A stretch of 64,000 bases of DNA from Paenibacillus dauci (GTDB lineage: Bacteria > Bacillota > Bacilli > Paenibacillales > Paenibacillaceae), in NCBI RefSeq assembly GCF_000971985.1, contig NZ_LAQQ01000001.1, positions 1,488,001 through 1,552,000 of the forward strand, read 5' to 3'. Below, one piece after another: positions 46,476 to 55,194 of the stretch. The notes beneath the pieces were generated by a model. The model ran no database searches and was not told the DNA's origin. It saw only the letters and a list, made by a program, of their open reading frames with translations. Each line of letters begins with the position of its first letter. Position 1 is the first letter of the stretch. A program made the translations under genes and the position numbers.

Positions 46476-47648
46476 TTATCCGTTCCATTCCTCTACGCCG
46501 TTACCGACGCCGCAAATGTAAAAGTCCGCTTCCAGTCCGGTACGTTCGCGGTAAGCCTGACCTACCTGCTGTACGAATAGATCGGTATCACCCTCATGCA
46601 CCAGTGATACCGTACAGCCGCCGAATCCCGCGCCTGTCATACGGGAGCCGAGTGTGCCGGGAATCCGGCGCGCTTCCTCTACCATCACATCCAGCTCTGT
46701 GCAGCTTACTTCATACAGATCACGCAGAGATTCATGTGAAGCGTTCATCAGCTGTCCAAACTGCTGAAGATCATCCTGTCTCAGCGCTTCTACCGAAGCC
46801 AGCACACGGGCATTCTCTTCTACGACATGACGGGCACGATCACGCACAATGCTGTCCTGTATTTGTTCTTCCAGCAGACCGAACTGCTCGGGTGTCAGCT
46901 GGGCAAGGTAATTCAGGTTATCCACATGCGGCTGAAGGGCAGCTAGAGCAGCTTCACATTGGGAACGGCGTTCATTGTACTTGGAATCCACCAGTCCGCG
47001 GCGCTTGTTGGTGTTACCAATTACCAGCTTGTACTGACCCGTCCGGAAAGGTACACGTTCATACTCCAGCGTATCGCACATAAGCAGAATCGCATGATCT
47101 TTGACCCCGTTGGCAACAGCAAATTGATCCATGATACCGCAGTTAACGCCGACAAATTCATTTTCTGCCTTTTGGGACATAACTGCAATTTCGACAGTGT
47201 CAATGTGACCTTGCTCCATACTAATCAATGCATAGCCGGTAACGACCTCGATCGATGCGGAAGAGGATAATCCCGAACCATTCGGGATGTTACCGAAGAA
47301 CAGCAGATCGTATCCACGGGTCAGCGACTGATTTTGCTGCTTCAGTACTGTGATAACACCCAGCGGATAATCCATCCATTCACCGGTACGTTCCGTACCA
47401 ATCGTCTCGACTGCAAACTCTCCTGCCAGCTCCGGGAAATTCACTGATGCCAGACGTACCTTGCCATCTTCATTGGCTCTTACAGCCAGCGCCGTACCGA
47501 ACTCCAGCGCTGCCGGCAGTACATAGCCGCCGTTATAATCTATATGTTCACCGATCAGGTTTACGCGACCGGGAGCATGGAAGACGCGGATATCGCCAGC
47601 TGCACCGTATTTATCTGTAAATGCCTGTTTCATCTGTTCCTGATTCAT
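46476..47648 (-). CDS. galK: Galactokinase
   Basis: Phosphorylates galactose to galactose 1-phosphate. A 390-residue GHMP kinase with the substrate signature GRVNLIGEHIDYNGGYV, the ATP motif NIPNGSGLSSSASIE and the third motif MTGAGFGGCTVSL. AAGGTGG lies nine bases before ATG. It is the first gene of the galK-galE-galT series and divergent from an AraC-type regulator, which may control it. A partial catabolite-repression box lies between them. Confidence 0.96.
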   Translation of the reverse strand: MNQEQMKQAFTDKYGAAGDIRVFHAPGRVNLIGEHIDYNGGYVLPAALEFGTALAVRANEDGKVRLASVNFPELAGEFAVETIGTERTGEWMDYPLGVITVLKQQNQSLTRGYDLLFFGNIPNGSGLSSSASIEVVTGYALISMEQGHIDTVEIAVMSQKAENEFVGVNCGIMDQFAVANGVKDHAILLMCDTLEYERVPFRTGQYKLVIGNTNKRRGLVDSKYNERRSQCEAALAALQPHVDNLNYLAQLTPEQFGLLEEQIQDSIVRDRARHVVEENARVLASVEALRQDDLQQFGQLMNASHESLRDLYEVSCTELDVMVEEARRIPGTLGSRMTGAGFGGCTVSLVHEGDTDLFVQQVGQAYRERTGLEADFYICGVGNGVEEWNG

Positions 47649-47717
47649 GGGTTGATTCCACCTTATTCATAAATTCAATCTGCTATCAGTTCTCTTTTGT
47701 TCTGATCCCAGTATATC

Positions 47718-47732
47718 CTGAAAGCGTTATGA
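47718..47732 (-). promoter_or_regulatory. Possible cre-like site in the galK/araC divergent region
   Basis: CTGAAAGCGTTATGA agrees with the general CcpA box at 13 of 15 positions, counting free ones. It lies about 70 bases upstream of galK. Weak on its own; its plausibility comes from the catabolic gene beside it. Confidence 0.3.
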
Positions 47733-47898
47733 TATGTAATGAACAGATGTGCTATGTATATGGATAAATGTGACTTCACTATTGTATAATTCTATTATAA
47801 AACGACATCTATTCACAAGGCATACTCATATTCATTTAGCTTCACCCCTTCTACAGATGTTCTTCTGCCCTATTTCAAGCGAGGAGGTCACTGCATTG

Positions 47899-48762
47899 AT
47901 GCCGGAAAAAACCTATCAGGTCGCTCCCAATCCAATCTTCCATGATGAGGGTACATTATATGTACTGTTCACCGGAGAGAGCCAGACCCCACCATCCCAC
48001 CGATTGGGTCCCAAAATCTACGACTATTATTTGTATCATTACATCGACAATGGACAGGGGCAGTTTATTACCGAAGATCACACATACAAGCTGAGCGCAG
48101 GTGATTCCTTTCTGATTCATCCCGGCCAGCTCGTCAGCTATGTATCCGATCGGCAGCAGCCCTGGCATTATCACTGGGTCGCTTTCGCTGGTGAACAGGC
48201 GGATGCTCTGGCCGAGCAAACCGGATTTCATGCCGGTTCGCCAGTTGCACGCTCGGAACAGCACGAAGATCCGGGTCCGATCGGTTCGTATCTGCAGTCC
48301 ATGCTACAGGCCTTTTATACCCAAAAGGAAAGCTCCGATCTGGCTGCTCTGGGTTACCTGCATCTGATTATGGCGGAAGCCAGCGAACGCCTTACCCGTC
48401 AGGCGGCGCTGCCTGGAGCCGAATCCATCACCCGGCGAACCGTCAAGCAGATGATCCATTATATGTCCAGCCAGTATGCCCATCCGGTATCGATCGAGGA
48501 TATGTGCAGCAGTATCGGTTATAACCGCGCCTACATGTCCCGTATTTTCAAAAAAGAAACCGGGATGACGCCTGTTACCTACCTGCTCAAGCTCCGGATC
48601 GACAAAGCACGTCAGCTGCTGCGGGAACGACCGGAATTATCCACCCAGCAGATCGCCGCTTCGGTAGGACTGACCGATGCGCTGTATTTCTCCAAGCAAT
48701 TCCGGCGCTTCTATGGGGTCTCTCCAAGCCAGTACCGTGCCTCGATCCAGCCCCGAATGTGA
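47899..48762 (+). CDS. AraC-family transcriptional regulator
   Basis: About 287 residues. The N-terminal cupin-like sensor has YYLYHYIDNGQGQF and LSAGDSFLIHPGQLVSY; the C-terminal double helix-turn-helix has SIEDMCSSIGYNRAYMSRIFKKETGMTP in part and the family ending FSKQFRRFYGVSPSQYR. Arabinose-type AraC proteins bind a sugar in the cupin pocket. Divergence from galK suggests a galactoside-responsive activator, but this is inference. The ATG at 47899 is given; a TTG directly before it (47896) has GAGGAGG at the ideal eight bases and may be the real start. The longer frame to 47749 has no site. Confidence 0.9.
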   Translation: MPEKTYQVAPNPIFHDEGTLYVLFTGESQTPPSHRLGPKIYDYYLYHYIDNGQGQFITEDHTYKLSAGDSFLIHPGQLVSYVSDRQQPWHYHWVAFAGEQADALAEQTGFHAGSPVARSEQHEDPGPIGSYLQSMLQAFYTQKESSDLAALGYLHLIMAEASERLTRQAALPGAESITRRTVKQMIHYMSSQYAHPVSIEDMCSSIGYNRAYMSRIFKKETGMTPVTYLLKLRIDKARQLLRERPELSTQQIAASVGLTDALYFSKQFRRFYGVSPSQYRASIQPRM

Positions 48763-48812
48763 GGTGGATATGCCTGATCGAATACGATCTGTCTACTCCT
48801 TGCAAAACAAAT

Positions 48813-48843
48813 AAAAAGGCCCCCTTAATCAAGGGAGCCTTTT
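48813..48843. terminator. Bidirectional terminator between araC and the aldo-keto reductase gene
   Basis: AAAAGGC with CCCTTAATCAAGGG and GCCTTTT forms a strong stem with T-runs on both strands (TTTT plus, TTTTTATTT minus). It serves the converging genes on both sides. Confidence 0.9.
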
Positions 48844-49032
48844 CTGGTATGTGTTATCGTCTATTCAGCCAATAGCAGGGTCGATAATGGCAGGTACAGC
48901 CTCCGACAGAATCATGGTAAGGTCACCTGTATAACCCTTATGTTACGAATCTACAGACCCTTTTATACTTGATTGAACAAGTTTGTCTGGTCAAGTCCAT
49001 ATCGGAAGCTATGCTGCTATTATCGTATCCAT

Positions 49033-50043
49033 TTATTCGCTGTGGTCGGACGATGATTTGAGAATGGTGTCAATGCGCTGCAGTTCTTCTGCGGAGAATT
49101 CCAGATTGTTCAGCGCGACGATATTTTCTTCAATCTGGGATACACGACTTGCTCCGATCAATGCGGAAGTCAGACGGCCATGACGGAGCACCCAGGCAAG
49201 TGACATCTGTGCCAGACTCTGTCCACGAGCTGCAGCCAATTGGTTCAGTGCACGCACTTTGCGGATTGTCTCCGGCTTGATCTGATCCTGCTTGAGGAAG
49301 ACCGAAGAACCGGCAGCACGGGAATCTTCCGGTACGCCATTCAGATATTTGCTGGTCAGTACACCCTGTTCCAGTGGACAAAAAGCAATACTGCCTGCTC
49401 CCACATCATCCAGCGTATCCTGCAGACCGTTCTCGATCCAGCGATCCAGCATGGAATAACGCGGCTGATGAATCGCAAGCGGCGTACCGAGCTCTTTGAG
49501 AATACGTGCTGCTTCACGGGTCTGCTCTGCATTATAGCTGGAGATACCGACGTACAATGCTTTACCGGAGCGTACGATATGATCCAGCGCCATCATTGTC
49601 TCTTCAAGCGGCGTCTCCGGATCAAAGCGGTGAGAGTAGAAAATATCCACATAGTCCAGGTCCATCCGCTTCAGGCTCTGGTCCAGACTGGCTACCAGAT
49701 TTTTGCGGGAGCCCCATTCGCCATATGGACCGGGCCACATATAATAACCGGCTTTGGTCGAGACGATCATCTCATCCCGATAAGCAGCCAGATCATGTTT
49801 GAGCACCTGACCAAATGTCTCTTCTGCCGATCCTGCCGGTGGTCCATAGTTATTCGCCAGGTCAAAATGAGTAATCCCTAGATCAAAGGAGCGTGTCAGC
49901 ATCTCTCTGGAATTCTCATAGGAATTGATTCCTCCAAAATTATGCCACAACCCCAGCGAGATCGCAGGCAATTTCAGACCGGTCCGACCGGTACGATTAT
50001 ACTTCATATTCTCATAACGATTTTCCGCAGCTACATATACCAA
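49033..50043 (-). CDS. Aldo-keto reductase (L-glyceraldehyde 3-phosphate reductase/YghZ type)
   Basis: About 336 residues with the AKR tetrad: Asp and Tyr in HFDLANNYGPP, Lys in STKAGYYMWPGPYG and His in YSHRFDPETP. The GPPxGSAEE loop and WPGPYGEWGSRKN are hallmarks of the AKR14 (YghZ/Gpr) subgroup, which reduces L-glyceraldehyde 3-phosphate and methylglyoxal with NADPH. The TTG at 50043 is chosen because it gives the E. coli-like N-terminus (M-VYVAAENRYENM) and has GGTGGG seven bases upstream. A GTG at 50055 is less likely since its site would be too close. Confidence 0.9.
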   Translation of the reverse strand: MVYVAAENRYENMKYNRTGRTGLKLPAISLGLWHNFGGINSYENSREMLTRSFDLGITHFDLANNYGPPAGSAEETFGQVLKHDLAAYRDEMIVSTKAGYYMWPGPYGEWGSRKNLVASLDQSLKRMDLDYVDIFYSHRFDPETPLEETMMALDHIVRSGKALYVGISSYNAEQTREAARILKELGTPLAIHQPRYSMLDRWIENGLQDTLDDVGAGSIAFCPLEQGVLTSKYLNGVPEDSRAAGSSVFLKQDQIKPETIRKVRALNQLAAARGQSLAQMSLAWVLRHGRLTSALIGASRVSQIEENIVALNNLEFSAEELQRIDTILKSSSDHSE

Positions 50044-50121
50044 AGTAATTCCCACCCTTCAGCTGAATAAAATCCATATATCCTCACAAATCATACCGGA
50101 AGCGTTATCATTATGCAATCT

Positions 50122-50862
50122 TCATTCTGCCAACAGTTGCTGCACTTGTTTCATCACCTGTCCCATTGGATCGGTAATGAGCAGATCAGCATGACGATCA
50201 TGCGCTGTAGTCGAGGCATTCATCAGTACTGTATGTCTGCCTTTGAAGTAAGAGATGAATCCGGCAGCCGGGTACACTGTTAGCGAAGTCCCACCGATAA
50301 TGAGCAGATCGGCAGAGGATAGTGCTGCTACTGCGCGGTCGATCACGTCCGCATCCAGTGACTCTCCATACAGCACTACATCCGGACGGATAATGCCTCC
50401 ATCCACCGGACAGCGTGGTACGCCGGACTGCGCCAACACATCTGCCAGCGTATATTCCTGTCCGCAGTCTATGCAGTAATTGCGGTGTACCGAACCATGC
50501 AGCTCCAGCACATTGCGGCTACCTGCTTTCTGGTGCAGTCCGTCAATATTTTGCGTAATGATGGCTAGCAGCTTGTCCTGCTGTTCCAGCTCAGCCAGAA
50601 TCGTGTGCACCGGATTGGGTTGTACATCCGGGTAGAGCATTTTGGACCGGTAGAATTCATAAAACAGCTCTGGCTCCCGGTCAAAAAATCGGCGGCTCAG
50701 CATTTCTTCCGGCGAATATCCACGTTGTCCCATTTCCTGATACAGTCCGGCAGCCGATCGAAAGTCCGGAATTCCACTCTCGGTTGATGTTCCTGCTCCG
50801 CCAAAAAAGACGATTCGGTCGGATTCCCTGATCCACTGAGCCAGCTGGTTTACTTTATCCAT
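50122..50862 (-). CDS. Sirtuin-type NAD-dependent protein deacylase
   Basis: 246 residues. NAD-binding motifs GAGTSTESGIPDFRS and TQNIDGLHQKAG, the catalytic His in ELHGSVH, and GGTSLTVYPA are present, so it should remove acyl groups from lysines. The zinc site has CIDC but then RCPVDGG, where the usual second pair is CPxCGG: the fourth Cys is Asp. Asp can bind zinc, so the fold may be kept. AAGGAG lies ten bases before ATG. Neighbours are an aldo-keto reductase and a phosphatase, with no obvious shared pathway. Confidence 0.92.
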   Translation of the reverse strand: MDKVNQLAQWIRESDRIVFFGGAGTSTESGIPDFRSAAGLYQEMGQRGYSPEEMLSRRFFDREPELFYEFYRSKMLYPDVQPNPVHTILAELEQQDKLLAIITQNIDGLHQKAGSRNVLELHGSVHRNYCIDCGQEYTLADVLAQSGVPRCPVDGGIIRPDVVLYGESLDADVIDRAVAALSSADLLIIGGTSLTVYPAAGFISYFKGRHTVLMNASTTAHDRHADLLITDPMGQVMKQVQQLLAE

Positions 50863-50953
50863 CTATTAATCACTCCTTATTTGCTAATTGTGATCTATAT
50901 CCATGTAACAGGAGAGAATTCATCTCCCTCTATTGCAGGACCAGCAAGACAGG

Positions 50954-51727
50954 CTATCTCATTGATAACATCTGCAGCTCCCCGTAATGCTCAATAACAA
51001 TATCTGCATCCGGCAAATGTCCAGAAATTCCCGCAGTCGGCGAAATACCGATACAGCAATCCAAGCCTGCCTGGCGGCCCATCTGCATATCGGCGTTACT
51101 GTCTCCGATCAATACGGTTCGTTCCGGCAGAACTCCCAGACGCTGACAGGCCAGCAGAGCAAGATCCGGTGCAGGCTTGCCTGTCGCTACCTGATCACTG
51201 CCGATAATCTCGGTAAAGTAAGTCTCCAGCCCGCTCCAGCGAAGATGCTTGATTGCTTCGGAAGTATAGTCCGAAGTCACGACTGCCATCGGCACTTCAG
51301 CCTGGCGGCAACTGTCCAGCAGCGGTACCAGATCGGGCAGCGGCTGAACAGGCCTCGATTGTTCCATATGCTCCATCGCCTGACGACTGAAGTCTGTAAT
51401 ATGCTGCACCGCTTCGTCCCAAGGTACACCGGCGCTGTACAGCTGCCAGGACAGAATGGCTACCGTTTCCGGTGCAGAAGCTATGGCTATCGGCCCCCGT
51501 GGATCATAACCAACCAAGCGGCCGGAATGATCATAGATCATTCCCATGACCTTTTCACGGCTGCCTGTAAAAGAATCACCACGCGCATGTAAATAATTTT
51601 CCATATGACCAAGCAGCAGCTCCGCCCATTTGCCCCACAGCTGCATAAAATCAAGCAGTGTTCCATCCTTGTCCCATAGTATGGCATCACAGTGAATCTG
51701 ACGCGACTGATACGTGATAATTGCCAC
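50954..51727 (-). CDS. HAD-superfamily phosphatase (phosphoglycolate phosphatase-like)
   Basis: 257 residues with the four HAD motifs: nucleophile Asp in LWDKDGTLLDF (motif I), VVTSDY (II), GKPAPDLALL with Lys (III) and IGDSNADMQMG (IV). A helical cap lies between motifs I and II. The pattern suits a small-molecule phosphatase such as a phosphoglycolate or nucleotide phosphatase; the substrate cannot be told. The start is GTG with AAAGGAG seven bases upstream. It is 91 bases upstream of the sirtuin gene and may be cotranscribed with it. Confidence 0.88.
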   Translation of the reverse strand: MAIITYQSRQIHCDAILWDKDGTLLDFMQLWGKWAELLLGHMENYLHARGDSFTGSREKVMGMIYDHSGRLVGYDPRGPIAIASAPETVAILSWQLYSAGVPWDEAVQHITDFSRQAMEHMEQSRPVQPLPDLVPLLDSCRQAEVPMAVVTSDYTSEAIKHLRWSGLETYFTEIIGSDQVATGKPAPDLALLACQRLGVLPERTVLIGDSNADMQMGRQAGLDCCIGISPTAGISGHLPDADIVIEHYGELQMLSMR

Positions 51728-51790
51728 TGATTATCTCCTTTCCGTGATTCTATGATCTTCCTTATTAGTTTACCCCCAAAACCACCTATA

Positions 51791-51840
51791 CAAAAAGCAG
51801 TGTCTTCCCCCGGATAAAATAACGGAAAAAGACACTGCTT
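51791..51840 (-). terminator. Terminator of the hydrolase gene at 51982
   Basis: AAGCAGTGTCTT (51795-51806) pairs with 51829-51840, and TTTTTG follows in minus direction. Confidence 0.8.
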
Positions 51841-51981
51841 GGATGCATGATGCTTTGGTATTTATTTGCTGATCTGCTGACATTGCACAATTCTCCATGG
51901 GCCAGTTCTGCAGCCTAGTATTTATACCTAATAGAGGACTGACTCCGCTTCCTTATCTGGACCATCTCCAGATTGGAATGA

Positions 51982-52794
51982 TCACTTTTTGCCGTCTGCC
52001 GGGATGCCTTTCATCCAGCTGATCAAGGCATTGACCGTCTGGGCGCGCTGTTCTTTCTCGCTGATTTGGGCAGGCTGATCGCCTTTCTGCTCACCATAAC
52101 TGCCGAACTGTCCATGGTTGCCGCCCTGTACACTATAGTAAGCTGTATCCGCTGGCAGCATGGAACGGGAAGCTTCATACTTGTCTTTTTGCAGGACACC
52201 GTCATTGGAGCCTGTAATCGACATCACCGGCAGACCGAGCTCCGCCAGATTGCCATTTTGATCCGGATAGGATGCCAGGAAAAAGACGCCGGCAATCCGG
52301 TCTGTATGAGCGACTGCATATCGTGAAGCAAACACGCCACCCAGTGAATGCCCTCCGATTACGAACTTCTCATCGGGATGGCTGCTGATTACGGCATCGG
52401 CCGCATCCGCTTTGGTAAAAGCAAAATTAAATGGGAATTTCATAATATATACGGAATGACCCGATGCAGCCAGATCTCTGGCAAAAAGACTGTACGCTTC
52501 CGGTTTCACCCGTGCTCCAGGATAGAAAATCACACTATTGCCTTTCGGCTTGGCTGCATCAAATGCTATCCAGTTCTCTGTCGTATGTACGGTTACCTTT
52601 TGCTGCTGTGCAGTTAATGCCTGCTCTGCTTCTCCTGTCGGCCCATAAGGCGTCAACAGATACCAGGCAGCCAGTCCACCCACAATAAGCAGCACGATCA
52701 GAATACCTAGTAGAATCTTGCCAATCTTACCGGCACGTCCGCCGCGGCGGCTGCCTCCATAACTTCCTGCATATTTACGTTTCCGTCTAAACAT
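51982..52794 (-). CDS. Membrane-anchored alpha/beta hydrolase
   Basis: 270 residues: a strongly basic N-terminus (FRRKRKY, GGSRRGGRAGK), one membrane segment (ILLGILIVLLIVGGLAAWYLL) and an exported catalytic domain. The nucleophile is in GGHSLGGVFA, the acid in GSNDGVL and the His in GGNHGQFGSYG; this is the alpha/beta hydrolase_5 pattern. The substrate is unknown. The ATG at 52794 has GGAAGGAGAA three bases upstream and is preferred over 52824. It is not obviously related to the hydrolase at 11654 beyond the fold and the anchored layout. Confidence 0.88.
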   Translation of the reverse strand: MFRRKRKYAGSYGGSRRGGRAGKIGKILLGILIVLLIVGGLAAWYLLTPYGPTGEAEQALTAQQQKVTVHTTENWIAFDAAKPKGNSVIFYPGARVKPEAYSLFARDLAASGHSVYIMKFPFNFAFTKADAADAVISSHPDEKFVIGGHSLGGVFASRYAVAHTDRIAGVFFLASYPDQNGNLAELGLPVMSITGSNDGVLQKDKYEASRSMLPADTAYYSVQGGNHGQFGSYGEQKGDQPAQISEKEQRAQTVNALISWMKGIPADGKK

Positions 52795-53209
52795 AAGTTC
52801 TCCTTCCACTTCAAGTCCGGTCATTATGGATTGTATCAGATCAGGAACGGGTCATAAACGCCAGCTTGCTTTTTGCTTGTGCCGATATGAACAGATACCC
52901 TGATCTATAGTCCGCCGGAGCCTTGCTGATATACAAGAGCAGCCTGTTTCCTTGGCAGGACAACAGGCTGCTCTATGTGTAGTATACCACTTTCCATGAG
53001 ACGGAATACACTTTCGGTCGTCTTTCCGATCAAAATAGTTATTTAGGAGTAATAATTAGGACCCGGTGACTGCACCGATATGTTTGATGTGTTTTACAGA
53101 TAAATACAGCTTATCCATCCTGCAACATCTGCACTGTTGTACATCCTCATTTGAAGCAGTTTTCTTTATTTTTTATGCACACGTCTGCAAAAATGATTAA
53201 AAAGGGGAA
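52795..53209. other. Intergenic region with one hairpin, no gene
   Basis: The 415 bases between kdgA and the hydrolase gene hold a perfect 12-bp inverted repeat, 52938-52949 with 52962-52973. In minus direction it is followed only by a weak T-rich stretch (TTGTATATC); it may end the kdg transcript. Nothing else recognisable. Confidence 0.45.
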
Positions 53210-53872
53210 TTATCCCTGTTTGGCTTCCCGGTAAGCTTGCATGTACTGCTCGGCTCTTTGACGTACCAGACTGAGGTTGCCTGTTTTGACAGCTTCTGTC
53301 GTCAGATCGGACCCAATCCCTACAGCTACTGCTCCGCCTTTGATCCATTCTCCCAGATTATCCAGAGATACTCCGCCTGTTGGCATAAAGTTGGCCTGTG
53401 GCATAGGACCTTTGAGCGTTTTGATAATGGATGGTTGATACAGGTTCCCAGGGAACAGTTTGACAATATCTACACCCAGTTCCAATGCATGCTGAACACC
53501 TTCCAGTGTCGTTACACCCGGCAGGACAGGGACACGGTACAGATTGCAGATTTTTACGGTTTCCGGATTCAAGGATGGACCTACAACAAATTCGGCACCT
53601 GCCATAATGGCTGCACGTGCAGTTTGCGGCTCGAGTACAGTACCTGCTCCGATAATCGCAAAATTGTCGCCATCCGATTTCCAGCTGTACATCCGGCTCA
53701 GCTTCTCGATGGCACCCAGTGCTCCCGGTACCGTCAGTGTAACTTCGATCACTTTGATACCTCCGGCGATTGCCTGTTCAGCCATCGCGAATACCTGATC
53801 TGCAGAATCTCCGCGTAGTACAGCGACCACACCATTATCCATCATTTTTTGCAGCAGTTGTAGTTTTTTCAT
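53210..53872 (-). CDS. kdgA: KDPG/KHG aldolase
   Basis: Cleaves 2-dehydro-3-deoxy-6-phosphogluconate to pyruvate and glyceraldehyde 3-phosphate (also 4-hydroxy-2-oxoglutarate in this family). 220 residues, usual length. The active-site Glu lies in KVIEVTLT, the Arg in VLRGDS, and the Schiff-base Lys in VDIVKLFPGN; FMPTGGVSLDN is the phosphate site. AAGGAG stands seven bases before ATG. The kinase that makes its substrate is 147 bases upstream, so the pair forms the lower part of uronate or pectin breakdown. Confidence 0.95.
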   Translation of the reverse strand: MKKLQLLQKMMDNGVVAVLRGDSADQVFAMAEQAIAGGIKVIEVTLTVPGALGAIEKLSRMYSWKSDGDNFAIIGAGTVLEPQTARAAIMAGAEFVVGPSLNPETVKICNLYRVPVLPGVTTLEGVQHALELGVDIVKLFPGNLYQPSIIKTLKGPMPQANFMPTGGVSLDNLGEWIKGGAVAVGIGSDLTTEAVKTGNLSLVRQRAEQYMQAYREAKQG

Positions 53873-54019
53873 GTCGTTACTCCTTCGTTATCGAAATTAG
53901 ATTAGAAATAAATCCATATACCTGTCAGAACTACTTATGTTCTGCTGATATATGTCTATCAAAAACTTTAAAAGCCAGCATCTCATAACCTGTAATTAGC
54001 AACCTCTGCAATCATCCAA

Positions 54020-54982
54020 TTAACGCTCTACATGGACTTTGTTGCTCAGCTTGGCCTGTACCTGCTTGTCTGTCGGTAATGCTTCCCAGTCTCCGACTGC
54101 CTGAATTACCATGGAACCATTCAGATTACCCAGCCGTACCGCTTCTTCAATCGTATAGCCGCGCAGCAATCCTGTAATGAAGCCAGCACAGAATCCATCA
54201 CCTGCCCCGACTGTATCGAGTACACGATCTGCTTTGAAATAAGGAACTTCCAGCGTATTATCCTTTTCGACCACATACGTAAGATCAGGACCACCTTTGA
54301 CAATGCTGACCGCATGCAGCTGACGCAGACGGGCAAAGATCTCGTTCTGATCTTCTGTCTCGTATAGCAATGCCAGTTCATCCAGCCCGGGCAGGAAATA
54401 ATCACATTTCTCCGCCAGCGCAAGCAGTACCGGACGAGCTTCTTCCAGTGTCCATAGCTTCAGCCGCAGATTTGGATCAAAACATACGGTTACACCGGCT
54501 TCTTTTGCAATATCCATGGCTCGGTTCACTGTAGCAAGTCCGGATGCACTGATTGCTGCCGTAATACCGGTCACATGCAGGATGCGGGTATTACGGATAT
54601 AATCCTCATCTAGATCTTCCGGTGTCATATGACTGGCCGCTGACAGTTTGCGGTAATAGTAGACGGATGCATGACCCGACGCATTTTCACGCAGCATCAG
54701 CCCGGTGGGTTCCCCCTCTGCCAGAATCGAGCGGGATACATCCACGCCTTCTCCCCGGATCGATTTTTGGATCATATGACCCAGCGGATCATCGCCGAGT
54801 CGACCGCACCATCCGGCTGAGTGACCGAGTCGTGCAATACCGATCGCCAGATTGCTCTCCGCACCGCCGAATGATTTGCGCAGCTGTGCCGCATATTCCA
54901 GTCCGCGGGAGTCTTCCGCAGTCAGCAAACCCATGGATTCCCCGAAAGTGACCACTTCCGGATAACCATTCTGATTATTCAT
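54020..54982 (-). CDS. kdgK: 2-dehydro-3-deoxygluconokinase (PfkB family)
   Basis: Phosphorylates KDG to KDPG, the substrate of the neighbouring aldolase. A 320-residue ribokinase-fold protein with the N-terminal substrate motif (FGGAESNLAIGIARLG) and the catalytic signature DTVGAGDGFCAGF. AGGAGG lies seven bases before ATG. A cre-like box stands about 127 bases upstream, so the gene may be under CcpA control. No uronate isomerase or KdgR gene is in the window. Confidence 0.94.
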   Translation of the reverse strand: MNNQNGYPEVVTFGESMGLLTAEDSRGLEYAAQLRKSFGGAESNLAIGIARLGHSAGWCGRLGDDPLGHMIQKSIRGEGVDVSRSILAEGEPTGLMLRENASGHASVYYYRKLSAASHMTPEDLDEDYIRNTRILHVTGITAAISASGLATVNRAMDIAKEAGVTVCFDPNLRLKLWTLEEARPVLLALAEKCDYFLPGLDELALLYETEDQNEIFARLRQLHAVSIVKGGPDLTYVVEKDNTLEVPYFKADRVLDTVGAGDGFCAGFITGLLRGYTIEEAVRLGNLNGSMVIQAVGDWEALPTDKQVQAKLSNKVHVER

Positions 54983-55108
54983 TATCCATCCTCCTGATTC
55001 GGCATCATTTCATGCCATGGTATGTAGCTGGTCATATTATCCATTTTCGCAACCGCTTTCTTTGTTGTCAATGATGCAGCTTCATCATATATACACAATT
55101 TTAATGAC

Positions 55109-55123
55109 AGAGAACGCTTTCTA
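55109..55123 (-). promoter_or_regulatory. Candidate cre (CcpA) site upstream of kdgK
   Basis: Minus strand TAGAAAGCGTTCTCT differs from the general cre pattern at only one fixed position (A for T at position 2). It lies in the divergent region between kdgK and the acyltransferase gene. Confidence 0.5.
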
Positions 55124-55194
55124 TTGTGAATTTAATCACAATATTAAAATCTTTTTTGTCTTATTTTTAAATCATCAGAATTTGTGGAGGGAAA

